64,000 nucleotides of DNA from the NCBI GenBank assembly GCA_035301985.1, contig DATGTE010000040.1, positions 35,659-99,658 on the forward strand. Reading direction: 5' to 3'. Position numbers and translations under genes: made by a program. This document shows positions 8,553 to 17,068 of the stretch, piece after piece (the stretch's first letter is position 1; every line of letters begins with the position of its first letter). The notes under the pieces are model-generated. The model saw only the letters and a list, made by a program, of their open reading frames with translations, was not told the origin of the DNA and did no database searches. Source of the DNA: DASUXY01 sp035301985 (GTDB lineage Bacteria > Bacillota > Bacilli > Bacillales > Amphibacillaceae).

Positions 8553-8689
8553 TTGATTAGCCTCCTATGTGTTTATTTACACTTATATTATACAATAGTT
8601 TGTCTCATAAATTGGATATAATAACCTTTATTCAAAAAACGTTCAGAAATTTATAGTGGAATAATATCGTGTAAGTGCTTATGTATAGC

Positions 8690-8985
8690 AAGGAGTATGC
8701 ACTTGGTAAAACGTGAATGTTAGATTTATTAAAAAGAATAATGCAGATCCATGTTTGAAAGACGCAACGGATCGAGTTAATGAAACTTTATGATCGGTTA
8801 GACTTCTTGAAATCACAGAGAAATCCTCAATAAATATCGTTAATCCAATGCAGTATGTGCTGATGTGGAATCGATTGTTGCTGCACTTTTGCAATGTCCT
8901 ATCGAGGGACATAAGTGGACTTTTCTAGAAATTGATAACGAAGCAGGTGATATGGATGAGCTGAAATGCTCCTACAAGTAGTCTA
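8690..8985 (+). pseudogene. Possible remnant of a decayed gene of unknown kind
   Basis: This part of the 620-base gap before the Fur-box promoter has short coding-looking runs in different frames: one near 8713-8790 (VRFIKKNNADPCLKDATDRVNETL then stop), and one near 8860-8982 (DVESIVAALLQCPIEGHK..., ending KCSYK stop). Stops and frame changes separate them. I cannot name the family. It may be chance. Confidence 0.3.
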
Positions 8986-9020
8986 CGATTACAACAGAAT
9001 GCATATTTTTAAAAAATTAT

Positions 9021-9075
9021 TTGACAATAAGGATAAGGCACTTTATAATTAAAGTGATACTGATAATCGTTATCA
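9021..9075 (+). promoter_or_regulatory. Consensus sigma-A promoter overlapped by a Fur box
   Basis: TTGACA (9021-9026), 17-base spacer, TATAAT (9044-9049): a perfect sigma-A promoter. At 9061-9075 the sequence TGATAATCGTTATCA fits the Bacillus Fur 7-1-7 box (TGATAATnATTATCA) at 13 of 14 defined positions. It covers the region just after the expected start of transcription, as in iron-repressed genes. Confidence 0.75.
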
Positions 9076-9174
9076 ATTGCATATTCTAATGAATAGAGGG
9101 TACATATTCAATTGATATGATGATATTCAGCATATGAGTCATGACGAACCTAACCTATAAAGGTGGCGACGAAG

Positions 9175-9489
9175 ATGAAGAAAATATTGGTGATGATTTT
9201 CGTTTTATTCATTGGAAGCGTTGTCGTTGTTCCCCACGTGTTTGCACAGACAGGGTTCAATGAAGTGAATGATCAGGAAATAGCGTTTAAAGATAGCAAT
9301 CATTTGGACGGAGTTGAATTCGCGGCACAAGAAATGGTTACACACAATAGCGTGCGGCCCGTGAATGAAAGTCGGGCAGCTACTTCCTCGGCTGGGGATA
9401 AGGTGTTGATGTCCGGAATGGTTTTATTAATGGCTTTGTCATTAATCGTTGTGTATGCGGTAGAGCGAAAAAAAATACGTATGAAATGA
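9175..9489 (+). CDS. Small exported protein with C-terminal membrane anchor, putatively iron-regulated
   Basis: 104 residues from ATG 9175, with AAAGGTGG upstream; a GTG at 9163 is an alternative but leaves no space for a ribosome binding site. Residues 1-25 form a signal peptide (KKILVMIFVLFIGSVVVV, then a VFA-Q cleavage site). The middle is polar, and residues about 79-96 form a transmembrane helix (VLMSGMVLLMALSLIVVYAV) followed by a basic tail, giving a predicted Nout-Cin single-pass protein. I do not recognise the family. The Fur box in its promoter suggests a role during iron limitation. The mRNA leader would be about 115 bases. A hairpin follows at 9597. Confidence 0.7.
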   Translation: MKKILVMIFVLFIGSVVVVPHVFAQTGFNEVNDQEIAFKDSNHLDGVEFAAQEMVTHNSVRPVNESRAATSSAGDKVLMSGMVLLMALSLIVVYAVERKKIRMK

Positions 9490-9596
9490 AATCATAACTA
9501 CGTGTTCATTTATGTAGATAAAAGAATAAAACACAATCAATGATGCTATGCTACGATTGGAAAGTACTGAATGCCCGACTATAGATGTTTTCAATT

Positions 9597-9645
9597 AAAA
9601 GTATATGAGACTTCCGAATGTGAATAAGGGGTCTCATATACTTTT
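9597..9645 (+). terminator. Terminator of the Fur-box gene
   Basis: 15-base arms AAAAGTATATGAGAC / GTCTCATATACTTTT, with 19 bases between them and a run of T. Confidence 0.8.
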
Positions 9646-9670
9646 TTTCTGAAAAATATTCAATCAAACA

Positions 9671-9740
9671 TTCAAATGGACATTTGATTGACATTCAATT
9701 TTCCCTACGTTATATTGTAGTTAATCAAATGGTTATTTGA
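9671..9740 (+). promoter_or_regulatory. cadCA promoter with two CadC-type operators
   Basis: Sigma-A promoter TTGACA (9688-9693), 17-base spacer, TATATT (9711-9716). Two imperfect inverted repeats flank it: TTCAAATGGACATTTGA (9671-9687) directly before the -35 box, and TCAAATGGTTATTTGA (9725-9740) over the start of transcription. Both resemble the known CadC operator of plasmid pI258 (TCAAATA...TATTTGA). Confidence 0.8.
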
Positions 9741-9754
9741 ATGAGGTGACTTGC

Positions 9755-10129
9755 TTGGATGATAAAAAACAAATAAACAATACAGTTGAGACATGTGACA
9801 CGTTTCAATATGATGAAGAAATCGTTAATCGCATACAACCAAAGATGGAACAAGTTGACGGAGTTGAAGCGATTTTTAAAGCGTTATCAGACCCGACACG
9901 CTTAAAAATAGCTTACGCCTTAACACTTGCCCAAGAATTGTGCGTCTGTGATGTCGCAACGATTATCGGTTCGAGCACAGCGACAGCATCGCATCATTTA
10001 CGGCTGTTACGCACGATGAAGTTGGCAAAAAGTCGTCGAAAAGGAAAACTCGTTTTTTATTCATTAGATGATGATCACGTTCGCCAACTCGTCTATATCG
10101 CAATGGTTCATGCGAAGGAGGATGATTAG
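9755..10129 (+). CDS. cadC: ArsR/SmtB-family metal-sensing repressor CadC
   Basis: 124 residues. It is closely similar to CadC: an N-terminal Cys (ETCDTFQYDEE), the dimer metal-thiolate motif ELCVCDVA, and the recognition helix TATASHHLRLLRTMKLAKSRRKGK. CadC binds Cd(II), Pb(II) or Zn(II) through these cysteines and then leaves the operator. I chose TTG 9755 because GAGGTGA lies five bases before it; the in-frame TTG at 9737 lies inside the operator. The gene abuts cadA with no gap. Confidence 0.9.
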   Translation: MDDKKQINNTVETCDTFQYDEEIVNRIQPKMEQVDGVEAIFKALSDPTRLKIAYALTLAQELCVCDVATIIGSSTATASHHLRLLRTMKLAKSRRKGKLVFYSLDDDHVRQLVYIAMVHAKEDD

Positions 10130-12244
10130 ATGGAAAAAGAGAAGCACGTTTATCGGTTGCAAGGATTAACATGTACGGATTGTGCAGCTAAATTTGAAAA
10201 AAATATCCGCGACATTGACTCTGTAGATGATGTCGTCCTTAATTTTGGTGCATCAAAAGTGACGATTCAAGGAGAGGCAACCATTGAACAACTGGAACAG
10301 GCGGGAGCCTTTGATGGCATCCAAGTGTATCCAGAAGGACAACGCGAGCCGGTTTCTAAGGAGCCGTTTTGGAAAAAGAAAGAAAACATAACGACGATGA
10401 TATCGGTTTTATTGATTGTCATCGGCTACGTTTTTTATTTCCAAATCGGCGAAAAACATTTGCTGACAATTAGTACATTTGCATTATCCATTGTAGTTGG
10501 TGGGTATGATTTATTTAAAGTTGGCTTTAAAAATTTAGCGAAACTTGAATTTGATATGAAAACGTTAATGACGATTGCTGTCATCGGAGCGGCAATCATC
10601 GGAGAATGGGCTGAAGGTGCGGTCGTTGTCTTTTTATTTGCTTTAAGTGAAGCGTTGGAAGGGTATTCAATTGATAAAGCACGAGATTCGATTCGGACGT
10701 TAGTTGACATTGCCCCGAATACGGCAAATATTAAACGCGGCGACGATGTAATTGAAGTCCCTGTCGAAGATATTCAAATTGGTGATGTCATGCTCATTAA
10801 ACCCGGTCAAAAAATTGCTATGGATGGTGAGGTCATTCAAGGTGAGTCGTCAATTAATCAAGCGGCGATTACGGGTGAATCCATTCCCGTGCATAAAACG
10901 ACGGGTGCTGAGGTGTTTGCTGGAACGATGAACGAGGATGGTTCATTAGAAGTTCGCGTAACGAAGCGTGTGGAAGATACAACGTTAGCGAAAATTATCC
11001 ATCTTGTCGAAGAAGCACAAGCGGAAAAAGCGCCATCACAAAAGTTTGTCGATCGTTTTGCGAAATATTATACACCAATTATTATGATATTAGCGTTGTT
11101 AATAGCTATTGTTCCGCCATTATTGTTTGGTGCAAGTTGGTCCACTTGGATTTATAGTGGTTTGGCCGTTCTTGTTGTCGGTTGTCCATGTGCCCTCGTT
11201 ATTTCCACACCAGTTGCTATCGTTACGGCGATTGGTAATGCAGCTCGACACGGGGTTTTGATTAAAGGTGGTATTCACCTAGAAGAAGCTGGTCGGCTGA
11301 AGGCGATTGCCTTTGATAAAACAGGGACATTGACAGAAGGACGACCTAAAGTGACAGATATCATTAGCCTAGCAAATAAGGATAAAAATGAAATTTTAGG
11401 AATAACCGCTGCAATTGAAACTTTTTCAGAACATCCTCTGGCAACAGCGATTATTCATAAAGGAAAAGAAGTAGGTGTTCAGCGTTACGAGGCAGATCAG
11501 TTTCAAGCGCTAACCGGTAAAGGTGTGAAGGCACGAATCGGCGATACCATCTATTATGTTGGCAGTCCAACGATGTTTCGTGAAATGTTTAGCATTCCTA
11601 CAGAAGTTGAACAACAAATTCGCACGTTACAAACGGATGGTAAGACGGTGATGTTACTAGGTACAGAACATGAAATCATGGGAATCATAGCAGTGGCTGA
11701 CCAAGTTCGTAGGAGCAGTTTATCCGTCATTCAACGGTTGAAAAATCTCGATATGGAGAAAATTGTTATGTTGACAGGGGATAATCAGACGACAGCTACA
11801 GCCATAGGCAATAAGCTAGGGTTAACAGATGCGAAAGCAGAATTAATGCCCGAAGATAAACTTCGTACGATCCAGGATATTCAAGCAAAGTATGGTAAAG
11901 TAGCGATGGTTGGTGATGGTGTAAATGATGCCCCTGCATTAGCTACTTCAACAGTAGGGATTGCAATGGGCGGTGCTGGAACGGATACAGCTTTAGAAAC
12001 AGCAGATATCGCTTTAATGGCAGATGATTTAGATCAGCTTCCGTATACGGTTTCCTTGAGTCGAAAAGCCTTGAACATCATTAAACAAAATATTGCGTTT
12101 TCACTTGCGGTGAAACTCATCGCTTTACTATTAGTCATTCCAGGTTGGTTAACGCTTTGGATCGCTATTTTTGCTGATGTTGGGGCTACGTTAATCGTTG
12201 TTCTTAACTCAATGCGTTTGATGAACGTTGAAAATCCTTCATAA
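10130..12244 (+). CDS. cadA: Cd(II)/Zn(II)/Pb(II)-translocating P1B-type ATPase
   Basis: 704 residues, typical of CadA. It exports divalent soft metals across the cell membrane at the cost of ATP. One N-terminal heavy-metal domain has GLTCTDCAAK (C15, C18). Then come the actuator domain (TGESIPV), the transport motif CPC at 352-354, the phosphorylated Asp in DKTGTLTEG (D396), SEHPLA, and GDGVNDAPALA near the end, plus about eight transmembrane helices. Start ATG follows the cadC stop directly, with GGAGGATG as ribosome binding site inside cadC. It is regulated by CadC through the upstream operators. Confidence 0.93.
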   Translation: MEKEKHVYRLQGLTCTDCAAKFEKNIRDIDSVDDVVLNFGASKVTIQGEATIEQLEQAGAFDGIQVYPEGQREPVSKEPFWKKKENITTMISVLLIVIGYVFYFQIGEKHLLTISTFALSIVVGGYDLFKVGFKNLAKLEFDMKTLMTIAVIGAAIIGEWAEGAVVVFLFALSEALEGYSIDKARDSIRTLVDIAPNTANIKRGDDVIEVPVEDIQIGDVMLIKPGQKIAMDGEVIQGESSINQAAITGESIPVHKTTGAEVFAGTMNEDGSLEVRVTKRVEDTTLAKIIHLVEEAQAEKAPSQKFVDRFAKYYTPIIMILALLIAIVPPLLFGASWSTWIYSGLAVLVVGCPCALVISTPVAIVTAIGNAARHGVLIKGGIHLEEAGRLKAIAFDKTGTLTEGRPKVTDIISLANKDKNEILGITAAIETFSEHPLATAIIHKGKEVGVQRYEADQFQALTGKGVKARIGDTIYYVGSPTMFREMFSIPTEVEQQIRTLQTDGKTVMLLGTEHEIMGIIAVADQVRRSSLSVIQRLKNLDMEKIVMLTGDNQTTATAIGNKLGLTDAKAELMPEDKLRTIQDIQAKYGKVAMVGDGVNDAPALATSTVGIAMGGAGTDTALETADIALMADDLDQLPYTVSLSRKALNIIKQNIAFSLAVKLIALLLVIPGWLTLWIAIFADVGATLIVVLNSMRLMNVENPS

Positions 12245-12536
12245 TATATGATAACGACCTGTGATGTCTCTCGAAAAGGCTTCCACATTGTTAACGATTT
12301 TACGTATTAAAGTCTTAAGAAAATGTATGTTATGAGGTTCATGATCTACTTAAAAGTAATCTTTTTAATAAATTTTCATTTATCCCTTGCTTTTTGATTG
12401 GTAAAGAGTTAAGGTTAAGTAGCAAAAGGAAATTGAAGGTTGAATAGTTTTTTACGATCTCTTTATCAAAGTGAGTGTAAAAGTATTCATGATTCAATTA
12501 CTTTGCACGATATATTTGGATAAGGAGGTCATTATA

Positions 12537-12737
12537 TTGACTGGTAAAGTTAAATGGTTTAACGCTGAAAAAGGTTTCGGTTTCATCGAACGTGAAGATG
12601 GCGATGATGTATTCGTACATTTCTCAGCCATTCAGTCGGACGGTTTCAAAACGCTTGAAGAAGGCGAAGAAGTTGACTTTGAAATCGTTGAAGGCGACCG
12701 TGGACCACAAGCGGCAAACGTTATTCGTCAACAATAA
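12537..12737 (+). CDS. Cold-shock protein (CspA/CspB family)
   Basis: 66 residues with the RNA-binding motifs KGFGFIE (RNP1) and DVFVHFSAI (RNP2). It binds single-stranded RNA or DNA and acts as an RNA chaperone. TTG 12537 is chosen because AAGGAGG lies just before it and because the product then has the standard family length; the open frame upstream to 12471 adds no homologous sequence. The 290-base gap from cadA is AT-rich and may contain a long cold-responsive leader, but I see no clear cold-box. Confidence 0.92.
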   Translation: MTGKVKWFNAEKGFGFIEREDGDDVFVHFSAIQSDGFKTLEEGEEVDFEIVEGDRGPQAANVIRQQ

Positions 12738-12750
12738 ATAAAGATGAACA

Positions 12751-12786
12751 AAGGCTCGTTCCCGATTTGGGGATGAGCCTTTTTAA
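12751..12786 (+). terminator. Terminator of the cold-shock gene
   Basis: Stem AAGGCTCGTTCCC / GGGGATGAGCCTT with two G-U pairs and a T-run. Confidence 0.8.
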
Positions 12787-12892
12787 ATGCGTAAAAGGAC
12801 TAGGATTCCTATTTTTTAAAAAAAGGATTGTCCCCTTATTTGTCGAATATTCTATTTAGTATAAATGAATTCCTTTTGAGGCGGTGTAGATA

Positions 12893-13573
12893 TTGACAGC
12901 TTTTAATTGGCAGAAACAGTCAGAGCAGACATGGGACGAAGGGGCTGCAAATTGGAGTGAACGAAGCGCCAATATGTGGAACCATGGAAGCCGGAAAAAA
13001 ATCATTCCTTTTATCGAACAACACCTTGCTCAAGGAGCGAATATGCTCGATGTTGGTTGCGGGGATGGCTATGGAACATACCGGTTGTCGAAGTCTGGTT
13101 ATCAGGTGACAGGTGTCGATTTATCAGGTGAGATGATTGCACGTGCTAAAGAGAGACTGCGTGGTGAGCCGATTTCATTGATCCAAGGAAATGTGTTACA
13201 ATTACCTTTTGAAAATAATCATTTTGACGGGGTTATGGCCATCAATGTATTAGAGTGGACAGAAGTCCCTGCGCAAGCGCTCATCGAGCTTCATCGCATT
13301 TTAAAAAAAGATGGTTTGATGTTTGTTGGCATTTTAGGACCGACAGCAGGGCCTCGAGCCAATAGCTACCGGAGGGTGTACGGTGAAGAAGTGGTTTGTA
13401 ATACGATGATGCCATGGGAATTTCAGCAGCTCGCGTTAGAACATGGTCTGGAATATGTGGAAGGCTTCGGTGTCCATAAGCGAGGTGTACAGATAGACGG
13501 ACAACAGTTACCATTGGAATTAAAACAAGCGTTATCGTTTATGTGGGTATTTATGTTACGAAAATTGAAATAG
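12893..13573 (+). CDS. Class I SAM-dependent methyltransferase
   Basis: 226 residues. The SAM-binding motif I reads MLDVGCGDGYGTYRL (about 51-65), motif II VTGVDLSGEMIARA, and the post-motif DGVMAINVLEWTEVP. This is the UbiE/Methyltransf_11 type, and the substrate cannot be told. The TTG start follows GAGGCGG. It abuts the next small gene, so the two are likely one operon. Confidence 0.85.
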   Translation: MTAFNWQKQSEQTWDEGAANWSERSANMWNHGSRKKIIPFIEQHLAQGANMLDVGCGDGYGTYRLSKSGYQVTGVDLSGEMIARAKERLRGEPISLIQGNVLQLPFENNHFDGVMAINVLEWTEVPAQALIELHRILKKDGLMFVGILGPTAGPRANSYRRVYGEEVVCNTMMPWEFQQLALEHGLEYVEGFGVHKRGVQIDGQQLPLELKQALSFMWVFMLRKLK

Positions 13574-13582
13574 GTGATAGCA

Positions 13583-13879
13583 GTGAACAACAATGAACGA
13601 TCGAAACACGTTATTAACAATTATGAACAAGATGAGAAAATGATGATTTTAATCTATGCGCAGTGGTGTGTAAACAATGACTTGAATCCAATGGAATTGT
13701 ATGAAAAGGCTTATCCAAGTCAACAGAAAAATGATGCTTTACAACAAGCCATGGAATTAACCGTTCCCAAAACAGAGTCAGAAGAAATAGCAAATCATAC
13801 TGTGCTACAAGCCCTACAACTGTTTGGGAACAATGATTTAGCATTTGTTGTGCAGCAAGCTACTGATCAGAAAACATAA
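13583..13879 (+). CDS. Small conserved-looking protein of unknown function
   Basis: 98 residues from GTG 13583 with AGGTGAT upstream; an in-frame GTG at 13574 directly follows the methyltransferase stop and is possible. The protein is soluble and mainly helical (MILIYAQWCVNNDLNPMELYEKAYP), with no known motif that I can name. The short distance to the methyltransferase gene indicates cotranscription. Confidence 0.65.
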   Translation: MNNNERSKHVINNYEQDEKMMILIYAQWCVNNDLNPMELYEKAYPSQQKNDALQQAMELTVPKTESEEIANHTVLQALQLFGNNDLAFVVQQATDQKT

Positions 13880-13927
13880 TTTTCGTCAAGATGTATCATG
13901 GCACCGGTCCTATAGAGATAAGCAGTT

Positions 13928-14815
13928 TTAATGAATATTTTCCATTTCATTCGCTAACACTTGAATTAATGCTTGTGTCCCCCAATCATTGCCTCCTAAT
14001 TCAGCGAGCTCTTGGTAAAGGGACAAAGCTAGTTCTAATCCTGGCGTCTTTAAACCCATTTCTTGTGCAGATTCAATAGCGATGTTCATATCTTTTATAA
14101 AGTGTTTAACATAAAATCCTGGATCAAAGTCTCCTTTAATCATACGTGGTGCGAGATTGGTTAACGACCAACTTCCAGCGGCCCCAGTTGTAATACTGTC
14201 AAGTACACGAATAGGGTCGAGCCCCGCCTGTTTTGCGTAAATGACCGCTTCAGAGACGCCAATCATATTCGAAGCGATCGTTATTTGATTACTCATTTTT
14301 GTATGCTGACCTGCACCGGCAGGACCTTGTAAAATGATATTTTCACCGAGCGTGTTGAACAGAGGAAGGAGGGTATCAAATACGTGTTGTTCACCGCCGA
14401 CCATAATGGATAGCGTTCCATTTTTTGCACCGATATCTCCCCCGGAAACGGGAGCATCCAAGGCATATAAATGGTTTCGTGTTGCCTCATTAAAGATTTC
14501 TTTTGCTAAAGACGGTTTTGAAGTCGTCATATCAATAACATACGTACCTTCACGAGCATTTTCCAAAATTCCATGAGGTCCAAAATAAACGTCTTCTACA
14601 TCTCGAGGATCGCCAACCATTGTGATGATGATGTCAGTTACCCGCGCAAGATTGGCTACTGATTTTTCCCAAATGGCTCCATCTTCTACTAATGACACTG
14701 CTTTTGTTTCTGTTCGTGTAAATACATGGACTGTATATCCTGCTTGTTGTAAGTTTTTCACCATACTTTTTCCCATAACACCTGTTCCAATAAAGCCAAT
14801 CGACTTGTTTTGCAT
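13928..14815 (-). CDS. NAD(P)-dependent 3-hydroxyisobutyrate dehydrogenase-family oxidoreductase (YkwC-like)
   Basis: 295 residues. The Rossmann motif GFIGTGVMG lies near the N-terminus, the substrate motif DAPVSGGDIGAKNGTLS in the middle, and the catalytic lysine in GQHTKMSNQ. The C-terminal helical domain completes the beta-hydroxyacid dehydrogenase fold. The family oxidises hydroxyacids such as 3-hydroxyisobutyrate or reduces tartronate semialdehyde; the substrate here is unknown. The ATG at 14815 has AAGGGGGA upstream and is preferred over 14845. Monocistronic. Confidence 0.88.
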   Translation of the reverse strand: MQNKSIGFIGTGVMGKSMVKNLQQAGYTVHVFTRTETKAVSLVEDGAIWEKSVANLARVTDIIITMVGDPRDVEDVYFGPHGILENAREGTYVIDMTTSKPSLAKEIFNEATRNHLYALDAPVSGGDIGAKNGTLSIMVGGEQHVFDTLLPLFNTLGENIILQGPAGAGQHTKMSNQITIASNMIGVSEAVIYAKQAGLDPIRVLDSITTGAAGSWSLTNLAPRMIKGDFDPGFYVKHFIKDMNIAIESAQEMGLKTPGLELALSLYQELAELGGNDWGTQALIQVLANEMENIH

Positions 14816-15090
14816 ATGTAAAATCCCCCTTTTGAATGGTAACAATGGATGAAAATCGCTTCTATTATTTTCTATAGCTTCTATGCGTTATATTCGACAT
14901 TCCTCTGAAAAGTCCTCCAATCAACAATATTCTAAAATCAATCTTCGCCGTCATTCTGATTTAGCATGGGGTCGTTTTCCATACGTTGGTAGAAACAAAC
15001 AGGAATCATCCCCACACTTTTACACATAGTATACATAAGTTCATAGTACTGTTTTTATAAAAAGAGCATGTGGGGAGGCTAGTTCGCATT

Positions 15091-15771
15091 ATGATTTCCA
15101 AATCACAATTACAGGAGCTTAAAGACATATTGACAGAGAGACAGTCCCAATTGATTCATCAGGCTCGTGATCATTTTGGTACATCGGTTGAATTTGCGCA
15201 AGAGTCATTAGGGGAATTGTCTAATTATGACAATCATCCAGCAGACACAGGAACAGAGCTATTCGAGCGAGGAAAAGACATCGCTCTTCACCAACATCGA
15301 GAAAAGGAACTCGAAGATATCAATGAAGCTCTACATGCTATTGAAGAGGGAACGTATGGAATTTGTGCAGTTTGTGGGGCTGATATTCCTCATGAGCGTT
15401 TAGTAGCTCATCCAACGACAAGTCATTGTATAGAACATGCGAATGAAGAAGGATTTGAAAGTGCTCGTCCCGTCGAGGAACAAGTTCTGAATCCGAATTT
15501 GAACCCTGATGAGGAAACTGCTGATGATGAAGATCAAACCATTTATGATCGTGAAGATGCTTGGCAAGATGTCAGTCGGTATGGCACGAGTGAAACACCG
15601 TCTGATTTTTACGGTGATCGGGACCATTCCAATGAAATGTATCCGAATAGTGATGAAAGCAGAGGTCATCCGGAAAATGTGGAAAATATTTTATCTGCCA
15701 ATCGGAAAGGAAAATTCACTGGTGTATCGTCACATCATCAAATTTATGAAGATGAACAGGAAGATGATTGA
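15091..15771 (+). CDS. yteA: TraR/DksA-type zinc-finger protein, YteA family
   Basis: 226 residues. A coiled-coil-forming helical N-terminus (SKSQLQELKDILTERQSQL) precedes a CxxC...CxxH zinc-finger candidate (C92, C95, C113, H116). The long acidic C-terminal region is typical of YteA in Bacillus. DksA relatives bind RNA polymerase; the function of YteA is unproven. ATG 15091 has GGGAGG in front, better than an in-frame start at 15070. The DNHPADTGTE segment is characteristic of the family. Confidence 0.85.
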   Translation: MISKSQLQELKDILTERQSQLIHQARDHFGTSVEFAQESLGELSNYDNHPADTGTELFERGKDIALHQHREKELEDINEALHAIEEGTYGICAVCGADIPHERLVAHPTTSHCIEHANEEGFESARPVEEQVLNPNLNPDEETADDEDQTIYDREDAWQDVSRYGTSETPSDFYGDRDHSNEMYPNSDESRGHPENVENILSANRKGKFTGVSSHHQIYEDEQEDD

Positions 15772-15814
15772 GGAATGGTCACAATGACTAATCACTATAA
15801 CATAACCATAATAC

Positions 15815-15849
15815 AAAAGGAAACCGGTCTCGTAGCCGATTTCCTTTTT
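15815..15849. terminator. Bidirectional terminator
   Basis: Arms AAAAGGAAACCGG / CCGATTTCCTTTT between yteA and the convergent zinc-ribbon gene. Confidence 0.75.
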
Positions 15850-15865
15850 CTTTGTCAACATCGTT

Positions 15866-16762
15866 TTAAAAGTCAAAGTCAAAATCTAAATCACTGAATA
15901 TATGCCCTGACATCATATTTAAAACCGATTCGCCGAGCAGCCCAAATATAAGAAGACCTACAATATATATGCCGATTAGAACATATACGCGATCAAAACC
16001 ATTTTCGTGTCTTTCAAATAAAATAAATGTCGGTATAGCGAAAATGACACCTAACATACTAATTAAAATAAATAAAGCCGCTGCAGAGGGAAATTTTATG
16101 AGTTCGAATATGATTCCAGCAATATAAACGAGTAAAAATGGAACAGTATATGCGCTGTACTTCGTGAAAACTGTAGCATAACTGCCTTCACCCGATGTCA
16201 TTTTTACACCGAAAAACGATACTGTTGCCATCGCAGCAAATAAGACTAAAAACTGAAGAGCAGGGATGAGAAAATGATCAACAAAAGTTAGTTCGTATAG
16301 AAACGGATCAAGTGATCGCAACATCAAATATGTGCCTAGGGCGATGATGAGCGAAAAAATGACGAGCGTAACAATTCCCGAAGGCGTTTGCTTTGCACTT
16401 ACATTTCGAGCATGACTCGGTCTCTTTAAGATCGGCAGGAAAAAGTCCCCAAAACGGGCACTAAATGTTTTTATACGTTCAACCGTCTCATTTGGCTTTA
16501 CTTGAGGTGGAGATTGACTGGACTGTTGTTGATTCGGTGAACTAGGAGGCTGGACAGGTGCTGTCTCAGCTGGGCTCGGTTCGCTTGAAGCGGAGTCTGA
16601 ATCCGTTTGTTCTTGTTTACGATTATCGATTGGCTCGGATTGAATGATTCCATCATCGGTTGCATCTTGTGTAGTAGCTGCTTCTTCTTGATTTAGTTTT
16701 GCTCCACATTTTGTGCAAAACTTTCCTTCTTCTGTTTGTTGACCACAGTTTTGACAAAGCAT
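15866..16762 (-). CDS. Zinc-ribbon multi-pass membrane protein
   Basis: 298 residues. The N-terminus is a rubredoxin-like zinc ribbon (C3, C6, C16, C19). Then follows a long polar Ser/Gln/Pro-rich linker (to about 105), and five or six hydrophobic helices (about 130-285) ending in a short acidic tail (DLDFDFDF). Such zinc-ribbon/membrane proteins are common in Bacilli and mostly uncharacterised. No enzyme motif is visible. Confidence 0.75.
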   Translation of the reverse strand: MLCQNCGQQTEEGKFCTKCGAKLNQEEAATTQDATDDGIIQSEPIDNRKQEQTDSDSASSEPSPAETAPVQPPSSPNQQQSSQSPPQVKPNETVERIKTFSARFGDFFLPILKRPSHARNVSAKQTPSGIVTLVIFSLIIALGTYLMLRSLDPFLYELTFVDHFLIPALQFLVLFAAMATVSFFGVKMTSGEGSYATVFTKYSAYTVPFLLVYIAGIIFELIKFPSAAALFILISMLGVIFAIPTFILFERHENGFDRVYVLIGIYIVGLLIFGLLGESVLNMMSGHIFSDLDFDFDF

Positions 16763-16952
16763 AATCTCACTTCCTTATGATATGATATGATTTGTTTTTA
16801 TTAAATTTCAAAAAACTCCATGATAAAAAAGTATTCGACAAACATTTTGAAAATCCTTGTAGAATAATAGGAATGAATAAAAAGTCCTATATGCGTATGA
16901 AGAGTTTTACTGAAAACAAACCATTTTGATTCCAATATATGAAGGGAATAGA

Positions 16953-16985
16953 AAAAAAGAAGGGAATGTTACCTCCCTTCTTTTT
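16953..16985. terminator. Terminator downstream of the htrA-type gene
   Basis: Perfect 12-base arms AAAAAGAAGGGA / TCCCTTCTTTTT with a 9-base loop. Confidence 0.85.
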
Positions 16986-17068
16986 AGAATAGCTGAAACA
17001 GGACGACTAGAAACTTGTTGTTATGCTGCGACGGGTATGTTCGCTTTGGAAGGATTGGATCAATAGAT

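Noticed and set aside
13928..14814. Several plus-strand ORFs inside the hydroxyacid dehydrogenase region
   Set aside because: The minus-strand protein is a clear dehydrogenase; the others are antisense shadows.
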